This document shows positions 52,796 through 64,000 of a DNA stretch of 64,000 bases, piece after piece; the first letter of the stretch is position 1; each line of letters opens with the position of its first letter. The stretch comes from Deltaproteobacteria bacterium. GTDB lineage: Bacteria; Myxococcota_A; UBA796; GCA-2862545. The position numbers and the translations under genes were made by a program. Location of the stretch: assembly GCA_007693595.1 (NCBI GenBank), contig REDI01000049.1, positions 26,299 to 90,298 on the forward strand, given 5' to 3'. The notes under the pieces were generated by a model, which saw only the letters and a list, made by a program, of their open reading frames with translations, made no database searches and had not been told where the DNA came from.

Positions 52796-55090
52796 ATGTT
52801 GGTACGGTATTGGATAGGTATCATGGCTGTCGCCATCGCGGCGTGTGCGGACTCGACCCCCGCGCCCGACGCCGGTGGCTTCAGCGCCTCCATCGTGCAG
52901 CCCGCCCAAGGCTCCGATCTGTCCGATGCGGCGACGATCGCTTTTATCGGGTCTTTCTCGCCGGCGGATGGGCAGCCCGCCGTCGCGTCGATCGCCTGGA
53001 CCTCCAGCATGATCGGCGATCTTCACGTCACCTCCAACTCCGAGTCCCCAGGCGAGAGCCGCTTTCAGCGAAACCTGCCCGCCGGCGAGCATCGGATCGA
53101 CTTCGTCGTGGACTTCGAAGACGGCCATCGGGAGATCGACAGCCTGGAGCTGTCCGTGGCGGCGTCGGGCAACGCGCCTGAGGTCCAGATCCTGGCGCCT
53201 ACCGGCGAACGTCCGTTGCCCGAACAACGCGAGGTGAACCTCATCGGGGAGGCCTCGTCGAACGGCTACGGGACCGCGGATCTCACCGGACGCTGGGTCG
53301 TGCTCCCGGAGAGCGGCGAGGCGCAGCACTATCCACCGAGCTCCCTCGGGCACGACGGGCAGGCTGTGGTGAGCTGGACCCCCCCTGCGGTGGGGAGCTA
53401 CACCCTCGTCTTCGAGGCCGAAGACCCCTTGGGACTCGTCGGGAGGGTGACGCGCTCGATCGACGTCGCAGATCTGAGCGCCATCGACAACGACGGAGAC
53501 GGCTACACCGCCGATGTCGACTGCGACGACGACGACCCCGACATCCACCCTGGCGCGCCCGATGAGCCGGATCTGGACTTCATCGACAGCAACTGCGACG
53601 GGATCGATGGTGACATCGAGCGGAGCGTCTTCGTAGATGTCGCAGACGGAGTTGACGGCGCTTCGGGGCTGAGGCGAAGGTCTCCGCTCCGCGACCTCGG
53701 AGCTGCTGTCGACGTCGCGATCCGCGAGGGTCGGGACTGGATCCTGCTCCGCCACCACGGGGCCGAGGCCTACGAGCTCGACACCCTCGACGCTCCGGTC
53801 TCCATCGCGGGGGGCTACGGAGCGGGCTTCCTGGCCCGTGGATCCTCAAACCATACCTTGGTGGCGCCACAAGCCCCCGAGCGGGGGCTGGTGATCTGGC
53901 GCGTCGACGAGCCGATTACGTTGCAGCAGCTCCAGATCGAGTCTGGTCGGGGCAGCAGTGCGCCGCACATCATCGGGGTGCACGCCTTCGAGTCGGCGCC
54001 GGTACGCTTCGAGCGCGGCGTGATCCGTACCCTCGACGCCTACGACGCCGACCCCCCCAGAGCTCCTGCCAAGGCCGATCGGGGCGGGGCGGGGACGCGC
54101 GGTCGGAGCGTGTCGAGATCTTGCGGGAGCACCCACTCGGACTGCGGCAACTTCGACGGAATCGGTGGGATCGGATCCTTCCTCAACCGCTGTGGGGGGG
54201 CGGGCGCCTCCTACTACGCGGCCGGCGGGAGAGGCGGTCACGGTGGCGAACAGGACGACTGGGACCACGGCCGACCGGGTCAAGCGGGCGGGGGTTCCGA
54301 CGGCGGCTCCGGGGGGGCTGGGGGCAGTTACTCCTTCGTCTCCTTTGGTGGGACGTCCCGGCGGGTCGGGAACGATCCTCGGACCGGATCTCGGGGAGCC
54401 GACAGTCTGGTTTCGGGTGCTGCGGGGGCGCACAGCGGGCTTTACGGAACCATGGGCCTGGGCGAGATCCTCGGGCCTGAGGATCTGGTCTACCTGCCCC
54501 CGCTCGGGACGGAGGGGGGCCCAGGCCAGGAAGGCTCGGGTGGCGGAGGGGGCGGTGGGGGCGTCACAGGGCAGCACCCCTCTTGTCCCTCCCAGTTCGT
54601 CCCGGGTGGCGGGGGTGGCGGAGGCGGTGGTGGCGGCCATGGCGGAGAGGGCGGCAGCCCTGGCCCTGGTGGCGGCGCCTCGATCGCTATGATCGTGACC
54701 GGCACCCAGGTCTCCTTTTACGGCACGACCCTCATCCCAGGAGCTGGGGGTCGGGGTGCGGATGGCGGCCCGGGTGGAGCCGGAGGCGATGGCGGCCCCG
54801 GCGGGGATGGAGGCACGTCTAACGCAAGGATAGACGGTGATTACGCTTCAGCTACCGCCGGCGCGAGGGGCGGCGCGGGCGGTGCTGGGGCCAGGGGCGG
54901 GCCGGGTGGAGCGGGCGCCGGAGGTCCCAGCCTTGGGATCTGGTGCCGCGAAGGGGCCTCGCTGCGGGATCACCATGAGCTGACCTACGAGCTCGACGCG
55001 GATCCTGCGCCCGGCGGCCATCTGCCGGGCCAACCAAGCCACCGCGCACCCGAAGGTGTGGTCCAGTCCACGCTGGGCTGCGGTGGGTGA
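52796..55090 (+). CDS. Glycine-rich surface lipoprotein, paralogue 1 of 3
   Basis: The 764-residue protein has a lipoprotein signal (MAVAIAAC), two Ig-like domains (about 20-225), and one MopE-type calcium- or metal-binding motif (DNDGDGYTADVDCDDDDPD, about 230-265). A beta-helix-like domain follows (about 270-430), then a long region of Gly-Gly-X and polyglycine (about 435-735). It ends in a conserved block GGPSLGIWC and a final Cys. The polyglycine is likely to pack as polyglycine-II helices. ATG at 52796 was chosen for the GGAG upstream; ATG at 52784 is an alternative. The next paralogue starts 28 bases later. Confidence 0.75.
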   Translation: MLVRYWIGIMAVAIAACADSTPAPDAGGFSASIVQPAQGSDLSDAATIAFIGSFSPADGQPAVASIAWTSSMIGDLHVTSNSESPGESRFQRNLPAGEHRIDFVVDFEDGHREIDSLELSVAASGNAPEVQILAPTGERPLPEQREVNLIGEASSNGYGTADLTGRWVVLPESGEAQHYPPSSLGHDGQAVVSWTPPAVGSYTLVFEAEDPLGLVGRVTRSIDVADLSAIDNDGDGYTADVDCDDDDPDIHPGAPDEPDLDFIDSNCDGIDGDIERSVFVDVADGVDGASGLRRRSPLRDLGAAVDVAIREGRDWILLRHHGAEAYELDTLDAPVSIAGGYGAGFLARGSSNHTLVAPQAPERGLVIWRVDEPITLQQLQIESGRGSSAPHIIGVHAFESAPVRFERGVIRTLDAYDADPPRAPAKADRGGAGTRGRSVSRSCGSTHSDCGNFDGIGGIGSFLNRCGGAGASYYAAGGRGGHGGEQDDWDHGRPGQAGGGSDGGSGGAGGSYSFVSFGGTSRRVGNDPRTGSRGADSLVSGAAGAHSGLYGTMGLGEILGPEDLVYLPPLGTEGGPGQEGSGGGGGGGGVTGQHPSCPSQFVPGGGGGGGGGGGHGGEGGSPGPGGGASIAMIVTGTQVSFYGTTLIPGAGGRGADGGPGGAGGDGGPGGDGGTSNARIDGDYASATAGARGGAGGAGARGGPGGAGAGGPSLGIWCREGASLRDHHELTYELDADPAPGGHLPGQPSHRAPEGVVQSTLGCGG

Positions 55091-55118
55091 GCGGATGCAA
55101 CCAAGGGGGCACGAAGAC

Positions 55119-57392
<2,274 letters not shown>

Positions 57393-57436
57393 ACTCGATG
57401 TGTTCGAGACTCCACTCCTATTCATGGAAGGTTCCT

Positions 57437-59731
57437 ATGAAGCGCGCTCCAGTTTTCTACCTGACGACCCTCGCGACGATCGCGCTCGCCGGATGCGGCG
57501 AGGGGGTCGAGCCCCAGAGCGAACCGCTCCTGGTCTCCGCCTTGATCCAGGCCCCGAGCTCAGGGCTCGAGGTCGACGACACGGAGACGCTTTCCTTTTA
57601 CGGTACCTACAGCCCGGCGACCGGCGAGCCATCGGTCACGGGCTTGATCTGGACCTCGAGCCTCACCGGGGATCTCCACGTCGCGGGAGGGGCCGCCGTT
57701 CCGGGCGAGAGCCGCTTCGAGAGCCTCTTGCCCGCGGGCGAGCACGAGATCCGCTTCACCGTCACCTTCTCCGATGGCCAGAGCGCGACCGACGCGGTCC
57801 AGCTCTCGGTTGCGGCCTCGGGCACCGCGCCGGAGGTCTCCGTGCTGTGGCCGGGGCCGGAGGATCAGCTCGCCGAGCAGCATCAAGCCGTCCTCCAGGG
57901 TCAGGTGAGCTCCGAGGAGCACGAGGCCTTCGCGCTGGTGGCGAGCTGGACCGTGGTCACGCCCGAAGGGGACTCGACCTCCTTGACCTCCGAGCCGGTC
58001 GATGCCGATGGCACGACCTCGGTAGAGTGGACCCCCACCCTGGGCGGGACGCACACGATCCGGCTCCAGGTCGAAGACCCCGACGGCCTGACGGCCCACG
58101 CGAGCGTCGCCGTCCAAGTCGCTGAGCTGAGCGAGATCGACAACGACGGAGACGGGTTCACGGCCGACGTGGACTGCGATGACACGGATCCGACCATCCA
58201 TCCGGGGGCTCCCGACGCTCCCGATCTAGACTATATCGATAGCAACTGCGATGGCATCGACGGCGACATCGGGAGGAGCGTCTTCGTCGATCAGCTCGAC
58301 GGCAACGACTTCGCGAGCGGCCTCGAGCCCGGCGCTCCCGTGAGCTCCCTCGAGCGAGCGGTCACCATCGCCGAGCAGGAAGGACGCGAGTGGGTCCTGT
58401 TGCGCGTCGCCTCAACCTCGCCCTACCGCCTCGAGGCCCTCGATGTGCCGGTCTCGCTCGCCGGCGGCTATGAAGCGGGCTTCCAGGAGCGCGGCGCGGA
58501 GCGGACCTTGGTCAGTCCCCTCGAGGCTCGTCACGGCCTCGTCCTCTGGCGCCTCGACGAGCCCGTTCGCCTCCAACACCTGCGCGTGGAAGCGGGGGGC
58601 CCGCGGGGCGGCGACTCGCCGCACAACATCGCCCTGCACGTCTTCGAGTCCGAAGAGGTGCGGCTCGAGTCGATGTTCATCCAGACCTTCGAGGCGGAGC
58701 GCGGCCGCTCCGCCGAGCCTCCCGACAAGGCCAGGCAGGGGGAGCCCGGCAGCGATGGGGGCTCCATTCACCGGGCCTGTGGCGGGTCGTTCCCGGACTG
58801 TGCTCGGCTCGCTCACGCGGTAGAGCCGGGGAACTACTGCGGTGGCAGCGCGGCGCACGACTACGAGCCCGGCGGCCGGGGGGGCGATGGTGGCTACCTC
58901 GGGTGGGGCGTCGAGCCGACCCGAGGCGCCGCTGGAGCTGACGCGCCGGGCCCGCTCGGTGGGGAGGGCGGGGCTGGAGGCTATGGATGGAGGTCGGCCC
59001 ACGGTCCTTACGGTGAATTCGCCGAGCCGGGTCAGCCTGGCGCCGTCGGGCAGGATCGTCATCCCCGCTTCGAGGCAGGTGAGCCGAGTGAGCTCATGGG
59101 AACGCTCGAGCTTTCCCCTCTCGGGCCGGGGGACCTCGGCTACATCCCTCCTGTCGGCTCCGTGGGGCCTGAGGGGGGGCCCGGTGGCGGTGGCGGTGGC
59201 GGTGGCGGGGGCGTCACCGGACTCATCCCGGAGTGCACCGATCGCCAGGCTCCGGGCGGCGGTGGCGGCGGCGGAGGCGGTGGCGGCGAAGCCGGCGCAG
59301 GCGGGCTGCCGGGCGGAGGGGGCGGCGCCTCGATCGGCCTGATCGTGACCGACAGCGCTGTCTCTCTGGCCGGTACCGAGATCCGGGTCGGGCCGGCGGG
59401 CGAGGGCGGCGACGGCAGCGTCGGTGGCGAAGGGGGGGATGGTGGCCCCGGGGGGGCCGGCGGAACGTCGAACGGCGAGCCTCACTACCATCCAGACCTC
59501 AGTGATGGTGCGCCCGGCGGTGTGGGCGGCCGAGGCGGACGCGGCGGCCCCGGTGGAGCCGGCTCGGGGGGACCCGCCCTCGGGGTGTGGTGCCGGGGCG
59601 AGGTCTCGATCGGTGGTCGCGAAGACCTGTCGTTTGTCCTACCTTCTGAGGCAGCTATGGGAGGTCGGATCGGCGACCATCTCGCGTTCGGCCCCCCAGG
59701 TCTTCTCGAGACGATGTATGATTGCCCCTAG
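57437..59731 (+). CDS. Glycine-rich surface lipoprotein, paralogue 3 of 3
   Basis: The 764-residue protein has a lipobox (ALAGC), the two Ig-like domains, the MopE-type motif (DNDGDGFTADVDCDDTDPT, about 234-270), the beta-helix-like domain and the polyglycine region (about 470-720), ending in GGPALGVWC and a terminal Cys-Pro. It is preceded by GGAAGG at its ATG (57437). The kinase gene begins inside its last 14 bases, so translation of the two is coupled. Confidence 0.75.
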   Translation: MKRAPVFYLTTLATIALAGCGEGVEPQSEPLLVSALIQAPSSGLEVDDTETLSFYGTYSPATGEPSVTGLIWTSSLTGDLHVAGGAAVPGESRFESLLPAGEHEIRFTVTFSDGQSATDAVQLSVAASGTAPEVSVLWPGPEDQLAEQHQAVLQGQVSSEEHEAFALVASWTVVTPEGDSTSLTSEPVDADGTTSVEWTPTLGGTHTIRLQVEDPDGLTAHASVAVQVAELSEIDNDGDGFTADVDCDDTDPTIHPGAPDAPDLDYIDSNCDGIDGDIGRSVFVDQLDGNDFASGLEPGAPVSSLERAVTIAEQEGREWVLLRVASTSPYRLEALDVPVSLAGGYEAGFQERGAERTLVSPLEARHGLVLWRLDEPVRLQHLRVEAGGPRGGDSPHNIALHVFESEEVRLESMFIQTFEAERGRSAEPPDKARQGEPGSDGGSIHRACGGSFPDCARLAHAVEPGNYCGGSAAHDYEPGGRGGDGGYLGWGVEPTRGAAGADAPGPLGGEGGAGGYGWRSAHGPYGEFAEPGQPGAVGQDRHPRFEAGEPSELMGTLELSPLGPGDLGYIPPVGSVGPEGGPGGGGGGGGGGVTGLIPECTDRQAPGGGGGGGGGGGEAGAGGLPGGGGGASIGLIVTDSAVSLAGTEIRVGPAGEGGDGSVGGEGGDGGPGGAGGTSNGEPHYHPDLSDGAPGGVGGRGGRGGPGGAGSGGPALGVWCRGEVSIGGREDLSFVLPSEAAMGGRIGDHLAFGPPGLLETMYDCP

Positions 59732-61487
59732 CTCTCACGAGTTCGCCACGGTGCAGACCCTGACCGACCATCATGGCCGTCGCCTCATTCTCCAGCGCAT
59801 CGTCGGGCGCGGGGGCTTCGGCGAGGTCTACGAGGCCTCGGTCCACACGAGCACCGGGCTGTCGCGCAGGGTTGCGGTCAAGCTGCTCCGTGCGGACCTC
59901 AACGACAGCGACGACGCCTTGCTTCGGCTGAACGACGAGGCGCAGCTCCTCACCCACCTGCGGCACCCCGTGGTCGTCGGGGTCGAAGATCTCGTGAAGC
60001 TGGGGGAGCGAACGGCCCTCATCAGCGAGTACATCGACGGCTGCGATCTCTCGGCGGCCATGCCCATGCCCCCTCGGGCCGCCCTCCAGGTGGTGAGCAA
60101 GGTCGCCGAGGCGCTGGCTGCGGCCTGGGATCAGAGGGGCCCTGATGGGCAGCCCCTCCGCATCGTCCACCGAGACATCAAGCCGGGCAACATCCGGCTG
60201 GGTCCGCACGGGGTGGTCAAGCTGCTGGACTTCGGCATCGCCCGGTCCGAGACCATGGTCCGAGCAGCCAAGACAGGCACGGGCATGATGATTGGGAGCA
60301 TGGGCTACATGGCGCCGGAGCGCTGGCTCGGCCGGCCCGACAGTCATCCGGGCGACGTCTTCGCCCTGGGGTGCGTGCTCTATGCGGCGCTGGCGGGGCA
60401 GCCCCTCTACCGCGACATGGCGCCCGCTGCGCAGGTGGGCACCTGCATCGACGCCGAGCGCCTCGAGTCCTTCGTCGAGGGCAGGCTGTCGGATCTGCCT
60501 CGCGAAGCCTCGCGGGGGCTCTCGCTCCTGCGCGACATGCTCGCCCACGATCCAGACGCCCGCCCTACCGCCTCGCAGGTCGCCTCCCGAGCCCTCTCGC
60601 TCGCAGGTCGCTGTCGGGGGCAGAGCCTGCTCGAGTGGTCCGTGCGCCTCGAAGGGGTCAATCAGGCTTCCCCGTCCGATCGCATCGACTCGTCTTGGAT
60701 CGAGGGGCCCGATGGCTTTCGGCAGGTCGGGCAGGCGCACGACAGCTCGGCGCAGACCCTCGAAGCCCCACGGGTGCTTGCGTCATCCGAAGCCCCGACG
60801 GAACGCTCACCGGCCTCTCGTCGGCGCGTGGGCGCTCTGCTTGCCCTGGTCGGCGGCGGGGGGCTCTTGCTCGCGCTGTTCCTCGCCTTGATCGGCGTGG
60901 CGGGGGGCGCGCTCTTCGCCTTCGGTGGGGCGGAGCTCGGCGGGGTGGTGTGGCCCGAGCCCGAGCCCGAGGCGCCATCCTCCAGCGCGGTGATCGAGCC
61001 CGCGGCCGGGGTTGAGGTCCGGCCCCTGGACTCCCCGGTCGACGAGGCTCGGCAGCCCCAGCCCCAGCCCCAGGCGGCCCCCCCCCAGCCGGACCCGCAG
61101 CCTGATCCGCCCGCAACAACTCCGTCGCCGTCCGCCCCTGGCGCGGCGACCCCTGACTCGTCCGGCGCACCCCGCCGCACCTCTCCTGCATTCGACGATC
61201 CGACGGGATCGCCGGGTGCGCCGGCCTTGTCAGAGCCCGAGCCGCCCGCCATCGAGCAGGTCGCGGCCCCGGCCGGCGAGGTGCAGGTCGACTCCGCCGT
61301 GCCCGTTCGCCTGAAGGGCCCCGACGGCCTCGCGGAGCCCGGCCGAGTGCCCGAGGGGCGCTACTCGGTGCAGGCCAGCTTCGCCCATGGGGCTTGGACC
61401 GACACGGTCACGATCCGGGTCGCCGAAGGCGAGACGGTGCGCGTTCGGTGTGATCAGCGCTTTCGTCGCTGTCGGGAGCTCCCATGA
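59718..61487 (+). CDS. Hanks-type serine/threonine protein kinase with periplasmic PEGA-like tail
   Basis: The 589-residue protein has a full kinase domain: glycine loop GRGGFGEV (about 30-37), lysine in VAVKLL, HRDIKPGN with catalytic Asp153, DFG at about 172-174, and APE in MAPERW. A membrane helix lies at about 372-405. The outer part is Pro/Glu/Ala-rich (PQPQPQ repeats) and ends in a small PEGA-like beta domain (VPVRLKGPDGLAEPGRVPEGRYSV). This is a membrane sensor kinase typical of myxobacteria. The start overlaps the previous gene by 14 bases and the stop overlaps the next ATG. Confidence 0.9.
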   Translation: MIAPSSHEFATVQTLTDHHGRRLILQRIVGRGGFGEVYEASVHTSTGLSRRVAVKLLRADLNDSDDALLRLNDEAQLLTHLRHPVVVGVEDLVKLGERTALISEYIDGCDLSAAMPMPPRAALQVVSKVAEALAAAWDQRGPDGQPLRIVHRDIKPGNIRLGPHGVVKLLDFGIARSETMVRAAKTGTGMMIGSMGYMAPERWLGRPDSHPGDVFALGCVLYAALAGQPLYRDMAPAAQVGTCIDAERLESFVEGRLSDLPREASRGLSLLRDMLAHDPDARPTASQVASRALSLAGRCRGQSLLEWSVRLEGVNQASPSDRIDSSWIEGPDGFRQVGQAHDSSAQTLEAPRVLASSEAPTERSPASRRRVGALLALVGGGGLLLALFLALIGVAGGALFAFGGAELGGVVWPEPEPEAPSSSAVIEPAAGVEVRPLDSPVDEARQPQPQPQAAPPQPDPQPDPPATTPSPSAPGAATPDSSGAPRRTSPAFDDPTGSPGAPALSEPEPPAIEQVAAPAGEVQVDSAVPVRLKGPDGLAEPGRVPEGRYSVQASFAHGAWTDTVTIRVAEGETVRVRCDQRFRRCRELP

Positions 61488-62251
61488 TCGGGATCCTCCT
61501 CAGCCTGCTCACCCATGCCTGCGAGCCCGGTGCCCTGGACGCGCTCCAGAGCTCTCTTGGGGCGATCGATCGGGCCTGGGTCGAGATGGACGGCGAGGCC
61601 CTCGATCGAGGCTTCGAGAAGGTCAAGGCGGCGCTCCATGACCAGTGTACGCCGCTCACCCCTGCGCTCTCGCTCCGGGTCCACCAGGCCTACGCGCGGC
61701 ACGCCTACACCGTCTTCGACACCCAGACCAGCGTGAGGGCCTGGCTGGCCGTCCGCGATCTGGCCCCGGAGTGGACCGAGAACCTCGACGAAGACGTGCC
61801 CCCCGACCATCCCGTGCGCGAGGCCTGGTCGAGCCGGCCTGGCTGGAAGAGCCGCATCGACGAGGCGCCGCCAGGCGGCTGGGTGGTCGACGGTACCCCG
61901 GGCGACCAGGTACCGAAGGATCGCGCCTTCGTTCTACAGGCGCTCGGGCGCGACGGGCAGGTCACCTGGTCGAGCTGGCTCAGTCACACCAACGAGGTCC
62001 CCACCTCGCCTTGGCGAAGCCAGCGGATCAAGCGCCTGCGGGGGCGGGGGTCGGTTGTCAGTCTCGGAGTGGGGGTCGCGGGGGCCTCTTTATTGGGGGC
62101 GGGCCTGATCACGCGCGGACAGCTGTCGACAGCCGATCCGTCCGAGCTCCGTCGGATCCAGACCCGCGCCAACACGCTCGGGGGGCTCGGGATCGGCGGA
62201 CTCGTGCTATCCGGCGTGAGCATGGGGATCCTTTGGGGGGTGAAGTGGTGA
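61484..62251 (+). CDS. Small membrane protein associated with the kinase
   Basis: The 255-residue protein has a hydrophobic start that may be a signal peptide, a helical domain (ALDALQSSLGAIDRAWVEMDGEAL) and a central beta part (GGWVVDGTPGDQVPKDRAFVLQALG). Two hydrophobic helices lie near the C-terminus (about 190-210 and 230-252). I do not recognise a family. It overlaps the kinase stop (ATGA) and the next start (GTGA), so it belongs to the same translational unit and may act with the kinase. Confidence 0.6.
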   Translation: MIGILLSLLTHACEPGALDALQSSLGAIDRAWVEMDGEALDRGFEKVKAALHDQCTPLTPALSLRVHQAYARHAYTVFDTQTSVRAWLAVRDLAPEWTENLDEDVPPDHPVREAWSSRPGWKSRIDEAPPGGWVVDGTPGDQVPKDRAFVLQALGRDGQVTWSSWLSHTNEVPTSPWRSQRIKRLRGRGSVVSLGVGVAGASLLGAGLITRGQLSTADPSELRRIQTRANTLGGLGIGGLVLSGVSMGILWGVKW

Positions 62252-63822
62252 AGAGAACGCGTGTCCTGATGCTCTTCTTGGCGGGCTGTCTGGTGTCGGA
62301 CGCCGCGCTCGATCGAGACGGTGACGGCTTCATCGCGATCGAGGCGGGGGGCGACGACTGCGACGACAACGATCCGAACGTCTACCCGGGCGCCCCCGAA
62401 GACTGCAGCAATGGGGTCGACGACAACTGCAGTGGCTACGTCGATCGGGTGCACGCCGATCCCGCCGATGACGGGGAGCGGGTGCTCACCCCGACGGTCG
62501 GGGTGCCTCAGCCCCAGCCCGTCGAAGGGGGAAACTACGTCTTCCTCGATGAGGACGGCGACGACTACGGGGTGACGGGCGAGCGGGTCTGGGAGTGTCG
62601 CCAGCACCAGAGCACGCTCGTGGGCTCGCGCACCTACGTCCCCCGACCCGATGACTGCGATGACACGAACCCCCAGATCAACCCTGGCATCATCGACGAT
62701 CAGTGCAATGGGGTCGACAACAACTGCGACGGCACCCCCGACAGCGACGCCAACCCCCAGACCTTCTGGTTCCCCGATCGTGACCGCGATGGCTGGGGCG
62801 ACCGGAGCGATCCCGGCCAGAGCCGTCAGATGGCTTGCCCCCATCACGCCAGCGAGGCCGGGCACGCCTGGTCGCGTCGTCTGCAGCACGACTGCGACGA
62901 CACCGACCCCACCGTCTACCCTGGCGCTCCCGAGGTCTGCGACGGTCGCGACAACAGCTGCAGCGGCATCATCGACGATGGGGTGCTCGGCGATGGCCCG
63001 GAGTGCCCCGCCGAGTCTTGCATGCACTTCCACGACATGCGGCCCGAGGTCGATACGGCCCAGGCCTGGATCCTCGATCCCCAGGGGGGCGAGAACCGGC
63101 TAACCTGCGTCGACCGTGGCACCCTGGGCCGTGGATGGTGGCACCTCGACATGGACTGGATCTATGGCGATGGGGTGGACCGGGTCGCGCTGCTCAATAT
63201 CGAGGGCGATGGGATCGCGCGGTGGGGAAGCCGGATGGATGAGCAGTATTTCAGGCTGGAGCCCAAGGTGCAGACCTCGGGGTCGGGCCATGGGCGACGC
63301 GTTGGGGTGCACCTGGAGCTGCCGGTCGAGGTCCACGAGATCGATGGCCGCTGGCGATTGCGGGCCACCGCGCCGGTCACGGGGAGGCACTGGGGGGCCG
63401 ACCTTCCGCTGCCCAGCGACGCGCCGTTGTCCTTTCACCCGGAGTCCCACTGGCCGGAGTGCAACCATGGTGGTCTCACCTTCGTCGCGGGGTCGAGGCT
63501 GTATAACGGCGTGGCCTACCTCAAGGAGCGGGGCTTTGGGGCTGACGGGTCGCAGGTGGGGCGGTGGGGGCAGACCGAGAGCGGGGAGCTACGCACCTAC
63601 ACCTTTCAGTTCATCGATCCCGTCTCGATCGAGATCGACGATCTCTACTACCGGGACCCTGTGAGCTGGCCGCCGGAGCTCCGGCGACAACCCCACGAGC
63701 TTCGCTGGTTCATCAACGACTGCGCCTTTCGCGACGGGCCTGACCCGAACTCTTCCACCTCCGATCCGCTCCCGGCTGATACTGGCGGCGAGCTCTTCGA
63801 TATCTCCCTCTACCTTCGCTAA
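62248..63822 (+). CDS. MopE-type repeat lipoprotein
   Basis: The 524-residue protein starts at GTG 62248 with a lipobox (LFLAGC, Cys at 14). It carries several MopE-like motifs of the form DDCDDNDPNVYPGAPEDC, followed by NGVDDNCSG, a Cys-paired, Asp-rich metal-binding repeat first described for the copper-binding protein MopE. The C-terminal half is a beta-rich domain without recognised family. It shares the metal-binding theme with the three glycine-rich lipoproteins upstream and is the sixth gene in their operon. Confidence 0.8.
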   Translation: MKRTRVLMLFLAGCLVSDAALDRDGDGFIAIEAGGDDCDDNDPNVYPGAPEDCSNGVDDNCSGYVDRVHADPADDGERVLTPTVGVPQPQPVEGGNYVFLDEDGDDYGVTGERVWECRQHQSTLVGSRTYVPRPDDCDDTNPQINPGIIDDQCNGVDNNCDGTPDSDANPQTFWFPDRDRDGWGDRSDPGQSRQMACPHHASEAGHAWSRRLQHDCDDTDPTVYPGAPEVCDGRDNSCSGIIDDGVLGDGPECPAESCMHFHDMRPEVDTAQAWILDPQGGENRLTCVDRGTLGRGWWHLDMDWIYGDGVDRVALLNIEGDGIARWGSRMDEQYFRLEPKVQTSGSGHGRRVGVHLELPVEVHEIDGRWRLRATAPVTGRHWGADLPLPSDAPLSFHPESHWPECNHGGLTFVAGSRLYNGVAYLKERGFGADGSQVGRWGQTESGELRTYTFQFIDPVSIEIDDLYYRDPVSWPPELRRQPHELRWFINDCAFRDGPDPNSSTSDPLPADTGGELFDISLYLR

Positions 63823-63831
63823 GGAGTCCCC

Positions 63832-64000
63832 ATGCTGCAACGATTCCTCCTCCTCTCGCTGGCCTTGGCCTGCAACCCCTCGGGCCCGGACGTGAGCAGC
63901 GACTCTCTTCCGGGCACGGACTGCCCCGAAGAGCAGTTGGTGCTCTTCTGGCTCGACGGCGACGGCGACGGGTACGGTCATGCGGACGAGAGCGTGCGCG
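63832..64000 (+). CDS. Start of a further lipoprotein with MopE-like motif (cut by window end)
   Basis: From ATG 63832, with AAGGAG upstream, the visible 56 residues show a lipobox (LALAC, Cys at 14), a Ser/Gly/Pro/Asp linker and LDGDGDGYGHADES, the start of a MopE-type motif. It lies 9 bases after the previous gene. The rest is outside the window. Confidence 0.7.
   Translation, partial: MLQRFLLLSLALACNPSGPDVSSDSLPGTDCPEEQLVLFWLDGDGDGYGHADESVR

Noticed and set aside
54490..54705. Proline-rich minus-strand frames opposite the glycine-rich genes
   Set aside because: Poly-Pro is simply the complement of the poly-Gly codons.

Overview
The window is GC-rich, densely coded DNA from a Gram-negative bacterium, most likely a myxobacterium-like member of the former Deltaproteobacteria (Myxococcota). 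The signs are many lipobox-bearing outer-membrane-type lipoproteins, an RND pump, a TonB receptor, MopE-type Asp/Gly/Cys repeats, a Hanks-type kinase with a periplasmic tail, CHAT and caspase-fold proteases, several ECF sigma/anti-sigma pairs and a B12-dependent methylmalonyl-CoA mutase. Starts are a mix of ATG, GTG and TTG, and ATGA/GTGA overlaps are frequent.

Layout. 1-4063: RND efflux adaptor (partial) and permease. 4065-5420: PlsC-like acyltransferase. 5781-10779: complete type I secretion-like operon (ABC exporter with a degenerate ATPase site, HlyD adaptor, TolC-like protein). 10804-24626: mostly housekeeping and accessory genes (thioesterase, SRPBCC-epimerase fusion, ABC-F protein, cyclophilin lipoprotein, two M61 peptidases, ECF sigma/anti-sigma pair, acyl-CoA synthetase). 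24745-29237: lipoprotein, DksA-like protein, TonB receptor with a putative beta-propeller lipoprotein. 29238-32285: about 3 kb without a credible gene, holding what looks like one 2.8-kb structured non-coding RNA with promoter, boxA-like element and a perfect intrinsic terminator. 32286-37206: yaaA, HEAT protein, cytochrome c, M50-like peptidase, EEP-family lipoprotein. 37307-42226: mutA-mutB-meaB. 42343-42639: RRM protein. 42856-46635: ECF sigma, membrane protein and CHAT protease operon. 46759-47993: fatty-acid hydroxylase and TetR regulator. 48101-49729: second ECF sigma, zinc anti-sigma and periplasmic helical protein. 49768-52443: caspase-like protein and an Asp-Thr/Asp-Ser repeat lipoprotein. 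52796-64000: long operon of three tandem paralogous glycine-rich lipoproteins, a Ser/Thr kinase, a small membrane protein and MopE-type lipoproteins.

The most remarkable element is the large RNA at about 29369-32169. It has no credible reading frame, is packed with short perfect hairpins closed by UUCG and GNRA loops, carries an rRNA-type boxA near its 5' end, and ends in a 14-bp UUCG-capped stem followed by seven T. I do not recognise it as rRNA, a group II intron, or a large bacterial RNA class whose features I know. The second theme is surface biology: three tandem polyglycine lipoproteins of nearly equal length (764, 757 and 764 residues) co-directional with a kinase, and two clan-CD protease genes (CHAT and caspase-like) that each sit beside an ECF sigma cassette within 9 kb.

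All functional calls rest on motif recognition by eye; no database search was possible.
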